64,000 bases of DNA from Austropuccinia psidii (taxonomy: Eukaryota > Basidiomycota > Pucciniomycetes > Pucciniales > Sphaerophragmiaceae), in the NCBI GenBank assembly GCA_023105745.1, contig JALGQZ010000002.1:46040497-46104496 (forward strand), read 5' to 3'. The notes beneath the pieces were generated by a model that did no database searches, was not told the origin of the DNA, and worked only from the letters and a program-made list of their open reading frames with translations. This document shows, piece after piece, positions 10,729-21,624 of the stretch. How positions within the stretch are numbered: the first letter of the stretch is position 1; every line of letters starts with the position of its first letter. The position numbers and the translations under genes are program-made.

Positions 10729-12883
10729 TGTGAGCCTGTGAGGTATGTATAACATACCCATAAGGCCACAAATCATTTTATAAACAGTGAATTTTGTCTT
10801 AAACAGACTTTTTAGTTGAAATTAAAAATAAAAAATAACAAAAAATAAGTATAACTTTTTTTTGGATAAACAAAGTTATAAATATTATGTCATTTTTGGA
10901 TTCTACACCAAAAATGACCTAGGGTACATCCATAAGGTGTTATACCCAAAAACAATTATTTCTTGTGTTATTAGAAGATTTAAGAATCTCACAGTAGTAA
11001 TGTAACTTTTTTAACATTTTTTTAAAATTGTTAAATTTAAGCTTAAATAAGCTTAAATTTAAAGTTGCATAAGGTTAATGCAAACTTACCAAAATTTTAG
11101 TTAAAATTGAGGTGTGGTGTATATTTACTGAATTGGCTAAGGATCTGCCATACAGAATGTAAATCCTGCGTGAGCTCAATTTAAAAGGGTTTAAAGCCAT
11201 GGTATGGCTTTAAATAAATAAAAGGGCAAAATCCACGCAAAAAGGTGGGACAAAGGAAAAAGACCAAATAGAGCTGGGGTACCCAACTTTTTGGATCTGC
11301 AATGATTCAATTAAGGTTTTCCACCTGTATTGGAGGATTTTCAACCTTATTTAAGCTTTAAGATTAGACTTTGATCCAGCCTTAAGGTTTAAACTGGTTT
11401 TATCCCAATTTGGACAGGAATTTCAAACTGCCAAGAGGGTAAATCCCAATATGCAGGCTTGAATTCAAGGTTTTAAGAACTTTCAAAGCTTAATTAAGCT
11501 TAAAACGTTAAGGTTACAAGCATTAAAACCTTATCAAAACTTAAGGTTTGGTGTGTATTGCTATTTTATGTGGAAAAATAGCAATAACTTCAAAAATTCA
11601 TTAAAAATACAATTCTTAATGAATTTGCTTGAGAATTTCACACAGCTTACAATTTAATATTATCTACATATAAATTAAATTTTGAGTATCTTTAATAAAT
11701 AAATTTTCTGGGTAAATAGCCTGGAAATTTACTCTTTTAATTAAAACTCAAAGAAAATTATAATTTCTTTAAAAATTAATTAAAAATTGAGTTTAAGAGA
11801 TTTCTGCTTGAAACTCTATGTTTAAGTTGTTCATGTTATGAACTTTAATATAAATAAGCTTATTTATATTAAAAACTTAAAATAATTAGTTTAAATGAGG
11901 ATTAAAGTTACATGGAGTTAAGAATAACCCTGTTAACTTTAAGTTGGAATTAAAATTAAGTTACCTTAAGTTAAGAACTTTAATTTTAAGCATGGTCTTT
12001 CAGTTGTGACCTGAGCACGCCCTCTATATACATTATGAATCATGAGAGCTGCTCTGAAGACATAAAAAGAGTCTTGTCATCACTGTTTTTGTCCATCATT
12101 CATTATCAATCCAATCATATTAGAAATTTAAACAGGCAAAGCTTTATTATTTATAAAATCTTATTGTTAAAGTAATTCTTAAGTTATTTTATTCTTTATT
12201 AATTGTAAATTAAAGAATTGAAATCATAGAATTCAGATTATTGTTGTAATCATCAATAATATATTTTATATTATAAGATTATCATCTTAAATATCTTTTA
12301 AAATCCACAAATTTCTCTTAAAAACTCTTTAATCATATTTTTTATTATAAAAAGTTGTTTTATCTTTAAAAATATTGATTTTTGGCGTGTTTTTTAACTT
12401 ATAATTATTATTTAATATAATAACTGTTGTTGTTTTACTTGTTGTATTAAATAAATATTATAAGTAAGTTTTTCTCTAAAGTTCTATATTTTTTTATCTA
12501 GTATTAGTTTTTTTTATATAGAATCTTTATTCTATAAGAATTAATTCTACATAGTGTGTGTTTAATTCTTTTATAAATAATATCTATATTACTTATAAGT
12601 GGTTAATATTAATATTTTCCATGTGTAATTGTCTCATTAAGAGCTTTACACTTCTTATTGTTATAACTGTCAGTGACTATAACAATAATAGAATAATTAT
12701 AATTTATTATAATTTTTTTTTTTATTATTAAATTTTTATAATAATAATTAAATTAATTTTTTTATATAATTATATTTAAATTTGTGGTTATAATATTTTG
12801 TTATATTATATATTTCTACTGAGGATGGTCATAGTACTCTTGATTTTGGTACTATTATCAAGAGTTTCATAGACAAACCTTAC
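10729..12883 (+). repeat. Gyp-A 5' LTR (2,155 bp)
   Basis: It runs from TGTGAGCCTGTGAGG to GACAAACCTTACA and matches 19464-21619 throughout. It begins with a terminal hairpin (10742-10758, GGTATGT-ATA-ACATACC). It ends near a second hairpin (12836-12865, ACTCTTGAT paired with ATCAAGAGT). The interior is AT-rich without open frames and must hold the promoter, though I cannot place a TATA box with confidence. Confidence 0.95.
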
Positions 12884-12903
12884 ATTTGGGGGCCTGGCCG
12901 TGA
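12884..12903 (+). other. Gyp-A primer binding site region
   Basis: TTTGGGGGCCTGGCCGTGAT follows the 5' LTR directly. Gyp-B has the same site with two changes (57461-57480). A TGG start two bases after the LTR is typical for tRNA 3'-end priming. I do not assign the tRNA. Confidence 0.7.
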
Positions 12904-13422
12904 TTTTAAACCAATTTTTGGGACATAAATCATATTATAGACCTTATTTTACTATTTTTTGACGTAAAATTGCCATATTTGTCTTAATATTGGCTTTTTT
13001 GGGACATATCCCTTATAAATAATCTTTATAATCTTAATAAAGGTATTTTTTTCTTAAGAATATTGTTTGAAACAATATACTATTGAGTGACTTGGAATAA
13101 ATTTCTTTTGTCTAACTAGTGGCTTTTTCACATCACAGACTTGAAACTTATTCTTTGAGTTATTCTAGTATAAAGTGAATAATAATACAATTTTGATTAA
13201 TTAACTTGTTAATTGCATAATTATTATTTATTTAAATAAAATAATAAATCAAATAGAAAATCTTTACTAAAAACATTTTTTTCTTTTATCTTAGACATTT
13301 TTTTCTTTATTTTTGATGTAATTTGCCATAAAATTACATTCAAACAACTTTATTTAATAAGTTGAGTTTATAAGTTATTTTTATTATTTGATAAAATAAC
13401 TTATATTTTCAATTTTCTCTAG
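12904..13422 (+). other. Gyp-A leader, non-coding or intronic
   Basis: AT-rich leader without an open frame. It ends TTTTCTCTAG at 13413-13422, a good 3' splice site that has a counterpart before the homologous exon of Gyp-B (TTTATTTTAG). Confidence 0.5.
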
Positions 13423-14368
13423 TGTCTTCCATCAGAGAAAATTCTCCAGAATCTGAAGCCTCAGAGTCCAGTATTGAAATTCAAGCAAGCCCACCACCAA
13501 GGGGTTTGATAACCAAAGAGCCCTTTAAAGGTCCTGCAGGTGAATTCAATTCAATTTTACTCTATTTTTTATTAAAATTGACGTGAAATGACTCCTACTA
13601 GAAGTGGAAGTAACTACTCGATCCAATCAAATGGATCTGGACCAGGACATTCCAGCCATAAATCCAAAAGGCAAGAGTGTCCTCCCAGAGGAGAGGCACA
13701 AATGGAGGATGCCAGAACTTCCACCAGTTCCCAAAGGTTAGCCAGCACCTTTGAGCCTTTTATTGAGAGTCCAGAAGCTGACATAACTGCTATTGCTGTT
13801 AGACCTGAACCATTTCCAACAGGCAGCTGTGGAAATTTATCAATCTCAATGGAAAAACTTGTTCTTGGTGTCAAAACAACAAGAGTGGGAACTTCTCCCA
13901 AGTCTTTGGATAGGCACCATGAACTCTTATCCTCAAGTGAAGAAGTTCATGGGACCAGAAAAGACAGAAGATCTTCTGATGGGTTGGACACCCATGTCTG
14001 TCAAAGCACAAGTCCAACAGATAAAAGCTTGGTTGAAAAACCAAAGCATGTTATCAGAGGATCAGAAGAAGAAGTTGGCCCAAGGGAAGGAAAACAGCCC
14101 AGTGGAAGCTCCCCAAGCATCCACCAGCAAAACTCTGCCTCAACAAGTGCCAAACAACCCCAAGCAAGCCACAAAGACCAACCAGAAGGGCAAGCAAAAG
14201 GCAAAGGGAAAGGCAAAGCCCAAGTGGAACAAGCCTTACCCTCAGAATTACAGAATCCCAAAGAAGGAAAAGACAGCCATGGACAATGTGTTCAATATGG
14301 CAAGAGCCTTGATGGAATTCAAAAACAAGGAGGAGGAAAGATTGAACCAATCTTTCCCAAAGAAATAG
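13423..14368 (+). CDS. Gyp-A upstream spliced gene (about 272 codons), unknown product
   Basis: I propose three exons: 13423-13539, 13602-13736 and 13803-14368. The introns are 13540-13601 (GTGAAT...CTACTAG) and 13737-13802 (GTTAGC...CTGTTAG, with a CTGAC branch-like site). The first intron joins the acidic Ser-rich exon to the frame shared with Gyp-B. The second, 66 nt, removes the only two stops in that frame (13739 and 13784) and restores alignment with the Gyp-B protein at K(D/E)L. The protein has a globular-looking central part (QQA.V.IY, LW...MNSY..V.KF.G, LL.GW), a Lys/Gly/Gln/Pro-rich linker, and a terminal helix (AMDNVFNMARALMEF). It resembles no family I know; it may be a Gag accessory or nucleic-acid-binding protein. 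If the exon's leading TG completes an ATG across an upstream intron, both copies start Met-Ser. Splicing is inference. Confidence 0.6.
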
Positions 14369-14556
14369 ATCTTTTAAAACTTGTAACTCACTTTGAATCT
14401 TGTAATAAAGAAATTATGACAAAATTTAAAACATTTGATTATGTCCAACAGAAGTTGGGTAATGAGATATTAAAAGTCAAAGAGCAGCAAAAGACCATTA
14501 TTGGCCTTGAAAATGTTAATAAAGACAATATTGTGTCTTTGACACAAATTTGTTAA
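13588..14556 (+). CDS. Gyp-A overlapping long frame (322 codons), polyprotein leader
   Basis: This frame opens with ATG at 13588 inside the proposed first intron and stays open to TAA at 14554. It overlaps the spliced gene in the -1 frame. It begins MTPTRSGSNYS (Gyp-B: PSTRSGASYN). It is Ser/Gly/Gln/Glu/Lys-rich and likely disordered. After the overlap it becomes a helical, coiled-coil-like segment (14369-14550) that leads toward the polyprotein. In this copy the TAA, a frameshift near 14585 and a TAA at 14645 separate it from the polyprotein. It may be the N-terminus of an unspliced Gag-Pol product. Its amino-acid conservation with Gyp-B is weaker than that of the spliced frame in the first half. 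Confidence 0.45.
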   Translation: MTPTRSGSNYSIQSNGSGPGHSSHKSKRQECPPRGEAQMEDARTSTSSQRLASTFEPFIESPEADITAIAVRPEPFPTGSCGNLSISMEKLVLGVKTTRVGTSPKSLDRHHELLSSSEEVHGTRKDRRSSDGLDTHVCQSTSPTDKSLVEKPKHVIRGSEEEVGPREGKQPSGSSPSIHQQNSASTSAKQPQASHKDQPEGQAKGKGKGKAQVEQALPSELQNPKEGKDSHGQCVQYGKSLDGIQKQGGGKIEPIFPKEIDLLKLVTHFESCNKEIMTKFKTFDYVQQKLGNEILKVKEQQKTIIGLENVNKDNIVSLTQIC

Positions 14557-14680
14557 AGACTTGAGTCTAAAGTTACCTTACTCAATTTCTTTTATAACTG
14601 GACAGTTAAGGGAATTGAAAATACAAGTTCAAAACTTGGAAAATTAAACTAGTCACGATGCAGCTCTTTTTCAAGAACAA

Positions 14681-17600
14681 TTGGAAAAAAGTGATAAAGC
14701 AAGACTTGAATTGAAAGAAGACATTCAATCAAGTATTAATAATATATCACTAAAAAATGAATTGCCAAGGCAATCCACACCAATTATTGACAGAAATGTT
14801 CTTAACTTGAATAATGATTTACATCATACAGTTTCAAGTCATGATGTGGAAACTGCTTGCAATTTTAAGGACTTTCCAAGATTAGAGGAATGGCCAACCT
14901 TCAGTGGTGAAGGAGAATATAATCATATGGAGTTTATGAAAACAATTGATATGTTCAAAGAAGACTTTAACATACCGGATGAATACATAAGTGCCAGATT
15001 ACACTCATTATTTACCAAATCAGCAAAGAAATGGTATTATAAAATGAGACAAGACCATGGTAAACATTCTTGGCCTTGGTGGAAAGAAAAAATTATTTCC
15101 AAATGGGCAAATGATTCCTGGAGATTTAGAATGGAAAATTCTTTTGAAGAAGCCATTTTTAATATTCAAAGGGACAGGCCCATGACTTGGTTTCCTAAAC
15201 AGAAGGACAGGTTAACTTCCCTTCATCCTGATATGTTTGAAACAATGGCACATAAAAGGATATTAAGAAAATGTGGTGGTGACCTTGAGCATGCTATAAG
15301 AAGCAGATGTATTGAGCCTTGCTCTACAGAAGATTATATCAATGCCATGGAGGACATCACTACTAGAACAAAAATTGGAAGAAATTGGTCCAAAAACCCA
15401 ATAGACAACAAGACTAGTGGGAAACCAATTTCAAAACCAAATAAACCACATGACAGACCTCCTTTGAAATGTCATAAATGTGGAAGTACATCTCATTTGG
15501 CAAACACTTGTCCAAAAAAGACAAGAGTCAATGAGATAAATGTTGAAAAAGTGGAAGACACAAAAGAAACTGATGTATCTTTACATGAAAGTGATTCTGA
15601 GCCTTCAGAAGAAGAAGAGGTATCAGAAGAACTTGGTATAGAAAATATTAATGTTTCTTTTGAAGTCACTGAGGTACATACTCACTTACCGCAGTACAGT
15701 GATGAATGTATGGATCTAATACATGTGCAAGATGCCAAAATGCAAAAAACCAAACCTGCCAGAGGTAAAGGTTATACAGCATCTTGTATCACTAATATTG
15801 TGATAAATAACACAGAAGCCAAGATACATCTTGACTCAGGTGCTTTTTGCACTTGTGTTGGGAAAGATTATCTTGACAAAATTTATACCAATTGGCAAGA
15901 CAAGTTAATGCCAATTGAAGGTATAACATTCAGCAGTGCTAGCCAAAATATGCACCCTTTGGGTATATTTGAAGCAGCAATCATATTTCCTCATCCTGCA
16001 GGAAGTATAAGATTGAAAGTTGAAATTGTTGTTATGAATAATTGTACTTCACAACACTTTATACTTGGGAATGATTATCTCAATATTTATGGTATTGATA
16101 TTAATAATCATAAAGACAGGTATTTCACTATAGGGGAAAATAAAAGACAAAAATTCTCTTTTCCTCTAGAAAAAAGAGAAATTACTGTCATTAAACAAGT
16201 GAAAAATGTTGATAAGGAAAAATTTGTGTCAAGTCAATTGATTGAAGCACAAATTAGTCCTGAATTAACACTGGAGATGAAGGAAGAGCTTATTGAAATT
16301 TTATTTCAATACAGGGAAGCCTTTGCTTCAGATAATGAACCACTTGGGGCTATAAAAGGCCATGAGGTGGACATTATGCTTAATGTGGAAAGGCCTTATT
16401 GGCCACTATTAAGAAGACCAGCTTACCCAGCTAGCCCTAGGGCTAGAGAAGCATTAGAAAATCATATTGATGAACTAATGAAACTGGGAGTTCTTAGAAA
16501 TGTTGGACACAATGAGGAGGTAGAAGTCACAACTCCAGTAATCATTACTTGGCATAATGATAGGTCAAGGATGGTTGGTGATTTTAGAGAACTGAATACC
16601 TATACTATCCCAGACAGGTATCCAATACCTAGAATTCATGAGACTTTGACTCAATTATCCAAAGCAAGATTCATTACTTCCATGGATGCTCTAAAAGGCT
16701 TTCACCAGAATGTTTTGACACCTCATGCTAGGAAATTATTGAGAATCATTGCTCATTGTGGGATTTATGAGTATTTGAGAATGCCTTTTGGTATTAAAAA
16801 TGCACCCTCTCATTATCAAAGAATGATGAATACCATCTTCCCACATAAATTATCAGAGGGATGGTTAATCATTTATATTGATGACATTATCATTTGTTCA
16901 GAAACCTGGCAATTACATTTAGAGAGACTTTCATTAGTACTTAAGAAAATTCTTCAAGTGAACATGAAAATATCTCTTAAAAAATGTAATTTTGGGTTTC
17001 ATGAGTTGAAAGCTCTAGGACATGTAGTCTCAGGACTGAGCCTTGGTGTTGACAAAAACAAAGTGGCTGCAGTTTTACTAAAACAAATGGCCCAGAACAA
17101 AAAAGAAATGATGTCTTTTTTAGGGTTTGCCAGTTATTACAGGCAACACCTTAAAGATTTTGCTATCCATGCCAGATCATTATACAGGATTTGTGATCAA
17201 CAAACTGTTTTTGAAATGACACAGGAGAGGATTCAAGCATATGAGAAAATCAAGTATGCCTTGACCAATGCACCATTATTATGGATTCCAGACTGGAAAC
17301 TTCCTTTCAAGCTGTATATTGATGCATGTGGTGAAGGCTTAGGAGCTGCTCTTCATCAGGTTCAAATTGTCAATGACAAACCTTATGAAGGACCAATTTG
17401 TTTTATTTCAAGACAAATTAAACCTACTGAGGCCAGATATGGAGCTAGCCAAATGGAGTGCCTTTGCCTTGTTTGGGCTTTGGAAAAACTTCATTACTAT
17501 CTTGATGGTAGTGTGTTTGAATTAATTACTGATTGTAATGCAGTAAAATCACTTCTTAACATGAAAACTCCAAACACACACATGTTAAGATGGCAGATTG

Positions 17601-19330
17601 CTATACAGGAGTATAGAGGCAATATGACCATAGTACATAAAGCTGGAAGTATTCACAAAAATGCTGATGGCTTAAGTAGATGGGCATTACCCAATACACC
17701 TGAAGATCCTGCCTATGTTCCTACAAGTGCAGAACCTCAAATCCCAATTGAAGGAATTAACATCACAGATGTGGGAACAGAATTCTTTGAGGAAGTTAGA
17801 GAAAGCTATAAGCAAGATAAAAATTGCCATATAGTTACTGCTCTACTTGAAAAAGATTGCAAAGATGAAGCATTGGATAATTCTCTGGATGATATTTGGA
17901 AAACATCTTATGATAATGGAAGATTCCATTTGTTTGATGGTATACTATATCATAGATCTAAACACACATGTGTCATGGTCCTATGTAGTAGAATGCTAAT
18001 TAACACCATACTACTAGAATGCCATGATAACATATATTCTGGACATCTGTCTGAAGACAGAACTATGGAAAGAATTAAGACATGTGCCTGGTGGCCATCT
18101 TGGAGAAAAGATGTCATTGAGTACTGTCACAGTTGTGATAGATGCCAGAAAGCCAATAAAGCTACTGGTAAAAGATTTGGCTTAATGATCCATATCCAAG
18201 AACCAAGTACCCCATGGGAAGTGGTTCACATGGATTGGGTAACTGCCTTACCACCTGGAGGTGATAAAAGTCACAATGCATGTCTTGTTATTGTGGACAG
18301 ATGTAGCAAAACACCAATCTTTTTACCATGTCACAAAGATGAAACAGCTATGGATACAGCTCTTTTGATCTGGAACAGAGTAATATCCCATACTGGTCTC
18401 TTTAAAAACATCATTAGTGACAGAGACCCAAAATTTAAATCAGCCTTATGGACTAACTTACATAAGCTTTTGGGTACAAAACTATCATTCTCAACAGCCT
18501 ATCATCTGCAAACAGATGGACTGGAAGAAAGAATGATTCAAACCCTTGAGGACATGATCAGAAGATTTTGTGCTTATGGGTTGGAGTTTAAAGATTCTGA
18601 TGGCTTTACCCATGATTGGTGTACTCTTATACCAGCATTGGAATTAGCCTACAAGACCTCCATCCATGCTTCAACAGGCAAGACCCCTGCAATGTTGGAA
18701 AAAGGATGGAACCCCAAACTTCCAATTGATACTTTGAAGAAAGATCTGGTTGACATTCATCCAACTGCTTCAAGCTTTAAGCTATTTCTTGATAAAGTGA
18801 GACATCATGCAAATCAAAGAATGAATGATGCCTTTGAATATTCTAAGCAGAAATGGGATAAAAGTCATAAAACCCCAAAATTAAAAGTAGGGGACTTAAT
18901 ACTAGTTTCAACCTTGAACCTAAATAATATTAAAGGTCCAAAGAAATTGAAAAATTCCTTTTCAGGACCATTTATTATTAAAGCCCTTCATGGGACAAAT
19001 GCAGTACAGGTAGAACTGTCAGGAGAACTGGAAAATAAACATCCAACTTTCCCTGTCAGTCTAGTAAAGCATTACACTTCAAGTGATAAGGAATTGTTTG
19101 CTTTGAGAAATGGAACACCCTTAGAAGTACCCCCACTAGATCAAAGTGAGGAGAAAAAGGTACTAAAAGTCTTGAAAGAGAGAAGACTTAGGGGAAAAAA
19201 TGAAAGAGAATACTTAGACAGGTATAAAAATCCACAACATGTAGATGAATGGATTGTAGAAAGCAAAATACCTGATTCCCGAAAGTTTCTCAGAAGATTC
19301 AGACATGAGAGAAGACCAATTGCTCAATAA
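14681..19330 (+). CDS. Gyp-A Gag-Pol polyprotein (Ty3/gypsy chromovirus)
   Basis: The frame is open from about 14648 to 19330; the real start is unclear because 14681 is only a TTG. Domains in order (residues counted from 14681) are: Gag capsid (about 65-215, with [12 protein letters not shown] and KWANDSWRF); CCHC zinc knuckle (264-277, [14 protein letters not shown]); aspartic protease (LDSGAFC near 385); reverse transcriptase with YIDD at 732-735; RNase H ([13 protein letters not shown] near 880); integrase with an H2C2 finger (about 1115-1160) and a D-D-E core (HMDW about 1184, SDRD about 1247, E about 1283); and a C-terminal chromodomain (about 1497-1540). All catalytic residues I can check are present. 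Translation probably depends on the upstream leader frame, which is broken in this copy. Antisense short frames are shadows. Confidence 0.93.
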   Translation: MEKSDKARLELKEDIQSSINNISLKNELPRQSTPIIDRNVLNLNNDLHHTVSSHDVETACNFKDFPRLEEWPTFSGEGEYNHMEFMKTIDMFKEDFNIPDEYISARLHSLFTKSAKKWYYKMRQDHGKHSWPWWKEKIISKWANDSWRFRMENSFEEAIFNIQRDRPMTWFPKQKDRLTSLHPDMFETMAHKRILRKCGGDLEHAIRSRCIEPCSTEDYINAMEDITTRTKIGRNWSKNPIDNKTSGKPISKPNKPHDRPPLKCHKCGSTSHLANTCPKKTRVNEINVEKVEDTKETDVSLHESDSEPSEEEEVSEELGIENINVSFEVTEVHTHLPQYSDECMDLIHVQDAKMQKTKPARGKGYTASCITNIVINNTEAKIHLDSGAFCTCVGKDYLDKIYTNWQDKLMPIEGITFSSASQNMHPLGIFEAAIIFPHPAGSIRLKVEIVVMNNCTSQHFILGNDYLNIYGIDINNHKDRYFTIGENKRQKFSFPLEKREITVIKQVKNVDKEKFVSSQLIEAQISPELTLEMKEELIEILFQYREAFASDNEPLGAIKGHEVDIMLNVERPYWPLLRRPAYPASPRAREALENHIDELMKLGVLRNVGHNEEVEVTTPVIITWHNDRSRMVGDFRELNTYTIPDRYPIPRIHETLTQLSKARFITSMDALKGFHQNVLTPHARKLLRIIAHCGIYEYLRMPFGIKNAPSHYQRMMNTIFPHKLSEGWLIIYIDDIIICSETWQLHLERLSLVLKKILQVNMKISLKKCNFGFHELKALGHVVSGLSLGVDKNKVAAVLLKQMAQNKKEMMSFLGFASYYRQHLKDFAIHARSLYRICDQQTVFEMTQERIQAYEKIKYALTNAPLLWIPDWKLPFKLYIDACGEGLGAALHQVQIVNDKPYEGPICFISRQIKPTEARYGASQMECLCLVWALEKLHYYLDGSVFELITDCNAVKSLLNMKTPNTHMLRWQIAIQEYRGNMTIVHKAGSIHKNADGLSRWALPNTPEDPAYVPTSAEPQIPIEGINITDVGTEFFEEVRESYKQDKNCHIVTALLEKDCKDEALDNSLDDIWKTSYDNGRFHLFDGILYHRSKHTCVMVLCSRMLINTILLECHDNIYSGHLSEDRTMERIKTCAWWPSWRKDVIEYCHSCDRCQKANKATGKRFGLMIHIQEPSTPWEVVHMDWVTALPPGGDKSHNACLVIVDRCSKTPIFLPCHKDETAMDTALLIWNRVISHTGLFKNIISDRDPKFKSALWTNLHKLLGTKLSFSTAYHLQTDGLEERMIQTLEDMIRRFCAYGLEFKDSDGFTHDWCTLIPALELAYKTSIHASTGKTPAMLEKGWNPKLPIDTLKKDLVDIHPTASSFKLFLDKVRHHANQRMNDAFEYSKQKWDKSHKTPKLKVGDLILVSTLNLNNIKGPKKLKNSFSGPFIIKALHGTNAVQVELSGELENKHPTFPVSLVKHYTSSDKELFALRNGTPLEVPPLDQSEEKKVLKVLKERRLRGKNEREYLDRYKNPQHVDEWIVESKIPDSRKFLRRFRHERRPIAQ

Positions 19331-19451
19331 AAAAGTTTGAATTGTGTGCTTTACATAAAAGTATAAGTAGAGAGGTTGGACAGTGGATTATACCCCCCAA
19401 ATAGCTTGGGGGTATACTACAAAAGAAAAATTGTAGTACAATTTTTTTTTT
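19331..19451 (+). other. Gyp-A 3' untranslated segment
   Basis: Short non-coding stretch between the polyprotein stop and the polypurine tract. It includes a CCCCAAATAGCTTGGGG inverted repeat (about 19396-19412). Confidence 0.5.
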
Positions 19452-19463
19452 GGTGGTAGGGAA
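19452..19463 (+). other. Gyp-A polypurine tract
   Basis: GGTGGTAGGGAA lies directly before the 3' LTR start TGTGAGCC. Gyp-C2 shows the same tract in the same place. Confidence 0.8.
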
Positions 19464-21619
19464 TGTGAGCCTGTGAGGTATGTATAACATACCCATAAGG
19501 CCACAAATGATTCTATAAAGAGTTAATTTTGTCTTAAACAGACTTTTTAGTTGAAATTAAAATAAAAAATAACAAAAAATAAGTATAAATTTTTTTTGGA
19601 TAAACAAAGTTATAAATATTATGTCATTTTTGGATTCTACACCAAAAATGACCTAGGGTACATCCATAAGGTGTTATACCCAAAAACAATTATTTCTTGT
19701 ATTATTAGAAGATTTAAGAATCTCACAGTAGTAATGTAACTTTTTTAACATTTTTTTAAAATTGTTAAATTTAAGCTTAAATAAGCTTAAATTTAAAGTT
19801 GCATAAGGTTAATGCAAACTTACCAAAATTTTAGTTAAAATTGAGGTGTGGTGTATATTTACTGAATTGGCTAAGGATCTGCCATACAGAATGTAAATCA
19901 TGCGTGAGCTCAATTTAAAAGGGTTTAAAGCCATGGTATGGCTTTAAATAAATAAAAGGGCAAAATCCAGGCAAAAAGGTGGGACAAAGGAAAAAGACCA
20001 AATAGAGCTGGGGTACCCAACTTTTTGGATCTGCAATGATTCAATTAAGGTTTTCCACCTGTATTGGAGGATTTTCAACCTTATTTAAACTTTAAGATTA
20101 GACTTTGATCCAACCTTAAGGTTTAAACTGGTTTTATCCTGATTTGGACAGGAATTTCAAGCTGCCAAGAGGGTAAATTCCCATATGCAGGCTTGAATTC
20201 AAGGTTTTAAGAACTGTCAAAGCTTAAATAAGCTTAAAACTTTAAGGTTACAAGCATTAAAACCTTATCAAAACTTAAGGTTTGGTGTGTATTGCTATTT
20301 TACGTGGAAAAATAGCAATAACTTCAAAAGTTCATTAAAAATTCAATTCTTAATGAATTTGCTTGAAATTTAACACAGCTTACAATTTAATATTATCTAC
20401 ATATAAATTAAGTTTTAAGTATCTTTAATAAATAAATTTCCTGGGTAATTAGCCTGGAAATTCACTCTTTTAATTAAAACTCAAAGAAAATTATAATTTC
20501 TTTAAAAATTGAGTTTAAGAGATTTCTGCTTGAAACTCTATTTTTAAGTCGTTCATGTGATGAACTTTAATATAAATAAGCTTATTTATATTAAAAACTT
20601 AAAATAATTAGTTCAAATGAGAATTAAAGTTACATGGAGTTAAGAATGACCCTGTTAACTTTAAATTAGAATTAAAATTAAGTTACCTTAAGTTAAGAAC
20701 TTTAATTTTAAGCATGGTTTTTCAGTTTTGACCTGAGAACGCCCTCTATATCCATCATGAATAATGAGAGCTGCTCTGAAGACATAAAAAGAGTCTTTTC
20801 ATCACTGTTTTTGTCCATCATTCATTATCAATCCAATCCTATTAGAAATTTAAACAGGCAAAGTTTTATTATTTATAAAATCTTATTGTTAAAATAATTC
20901 TTAAGTTATTTTATTCTTTATTAATTGTAAATTAAAGAATTGAAATCATAGAATTCAGATTATTGTTGTAATCATCAATAATATATTTTATATTATAAAA
21001 TTATCATCTTGAATATCTTTTAAAAACCACAAATTCCTCCTAAAAACTCTCTAATCAAAACTTTTACTATAAAAAGTTGTTTTATCTTTAAAAATATTGA
21101 TTTTTGGTGTGTTTTTAACTTATAATTATTACTTAATATAATAGCTGTTGTTGTTTGACTTGTTGTATTAAATAAATATTATAAGTAAGTTTTTCTCTAA
21201 AGTTCTATATTTTTTTATCTAGTATTAGTTTTTTTTATATAGAATTTTTATTCTAGAAGAATTAATTCTACACAGTGTGTGTTTAATTCTTTTATAAATA
21301 ATATTTATATTATTTATAAGTGGTTAACATTAATATTTTCCACGTGTAATTGTCTCATTAAGAGCTTTACACTTCTTATTGTTATAACTGTCAGTGACTA
21401 TAACAATAATAGAATAATTATAATTTATTATAATTTTTTTTTTAATTATTATATTTTTATAATAGTAATTAAATTAATTTTTTATATATAATTATTTTTA
21501 ATAATTATATTTAAATTTGTGGTTGTAATATTTTGTTATATTATATATTTCTACTGAGGACAGTCATAGTACTCTTGATTTTGCTACTATTATCAAGAGT
21601 TTCATAGACAAAACTTACA
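19464..21619 (+). repeat. Gyp-A 3' LTR (2,156 bp)
   Basis: It is the direct repeat of 10729-12883 with the same termini, only scattered substitutions and a few short indels. It is followed by the GTAGT duplication. Short frames within it are not genes. Confidence 0.95.
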
Positions 21620-21624
21620 GTAGT

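Larger units (their letters stand above)
10729..21619 (+). mobile_element. Gyp-A, full-length chromodomain Ty3/gypsy element (10.9 kb)
   Basis: The element is complete: 5' LTR 10729-12883, primer site, spliced upstream gene, polyprotein, polypurine tract, 3' LTR 19464-21619, and flanking GTAGT duplications. The LTRs differ by one base in length and are very similar by eye, so the insertion is fairly recent. The polyprotein is uninterrupted from about 14648 to 19330, but the frame leading into it from upstream has stops and a shift. It sits inside the 3' LTR of Gyp-C1, which sits inside Gyp-E. Confidence 0.95.

Noticed and set aside
14369..14680. Conserved +1 frame relation between the coiled-coil segment and the polyprotein in both Gyp-A and Gyp-B, suggesting programmed frameshifting
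   Set aside because: In Gyp-A the region shows a small deletion plus two stops, and in Gyp-B extra stops. The shared +1 may be coincidence of decay, and I see no convincing shared slippery site.
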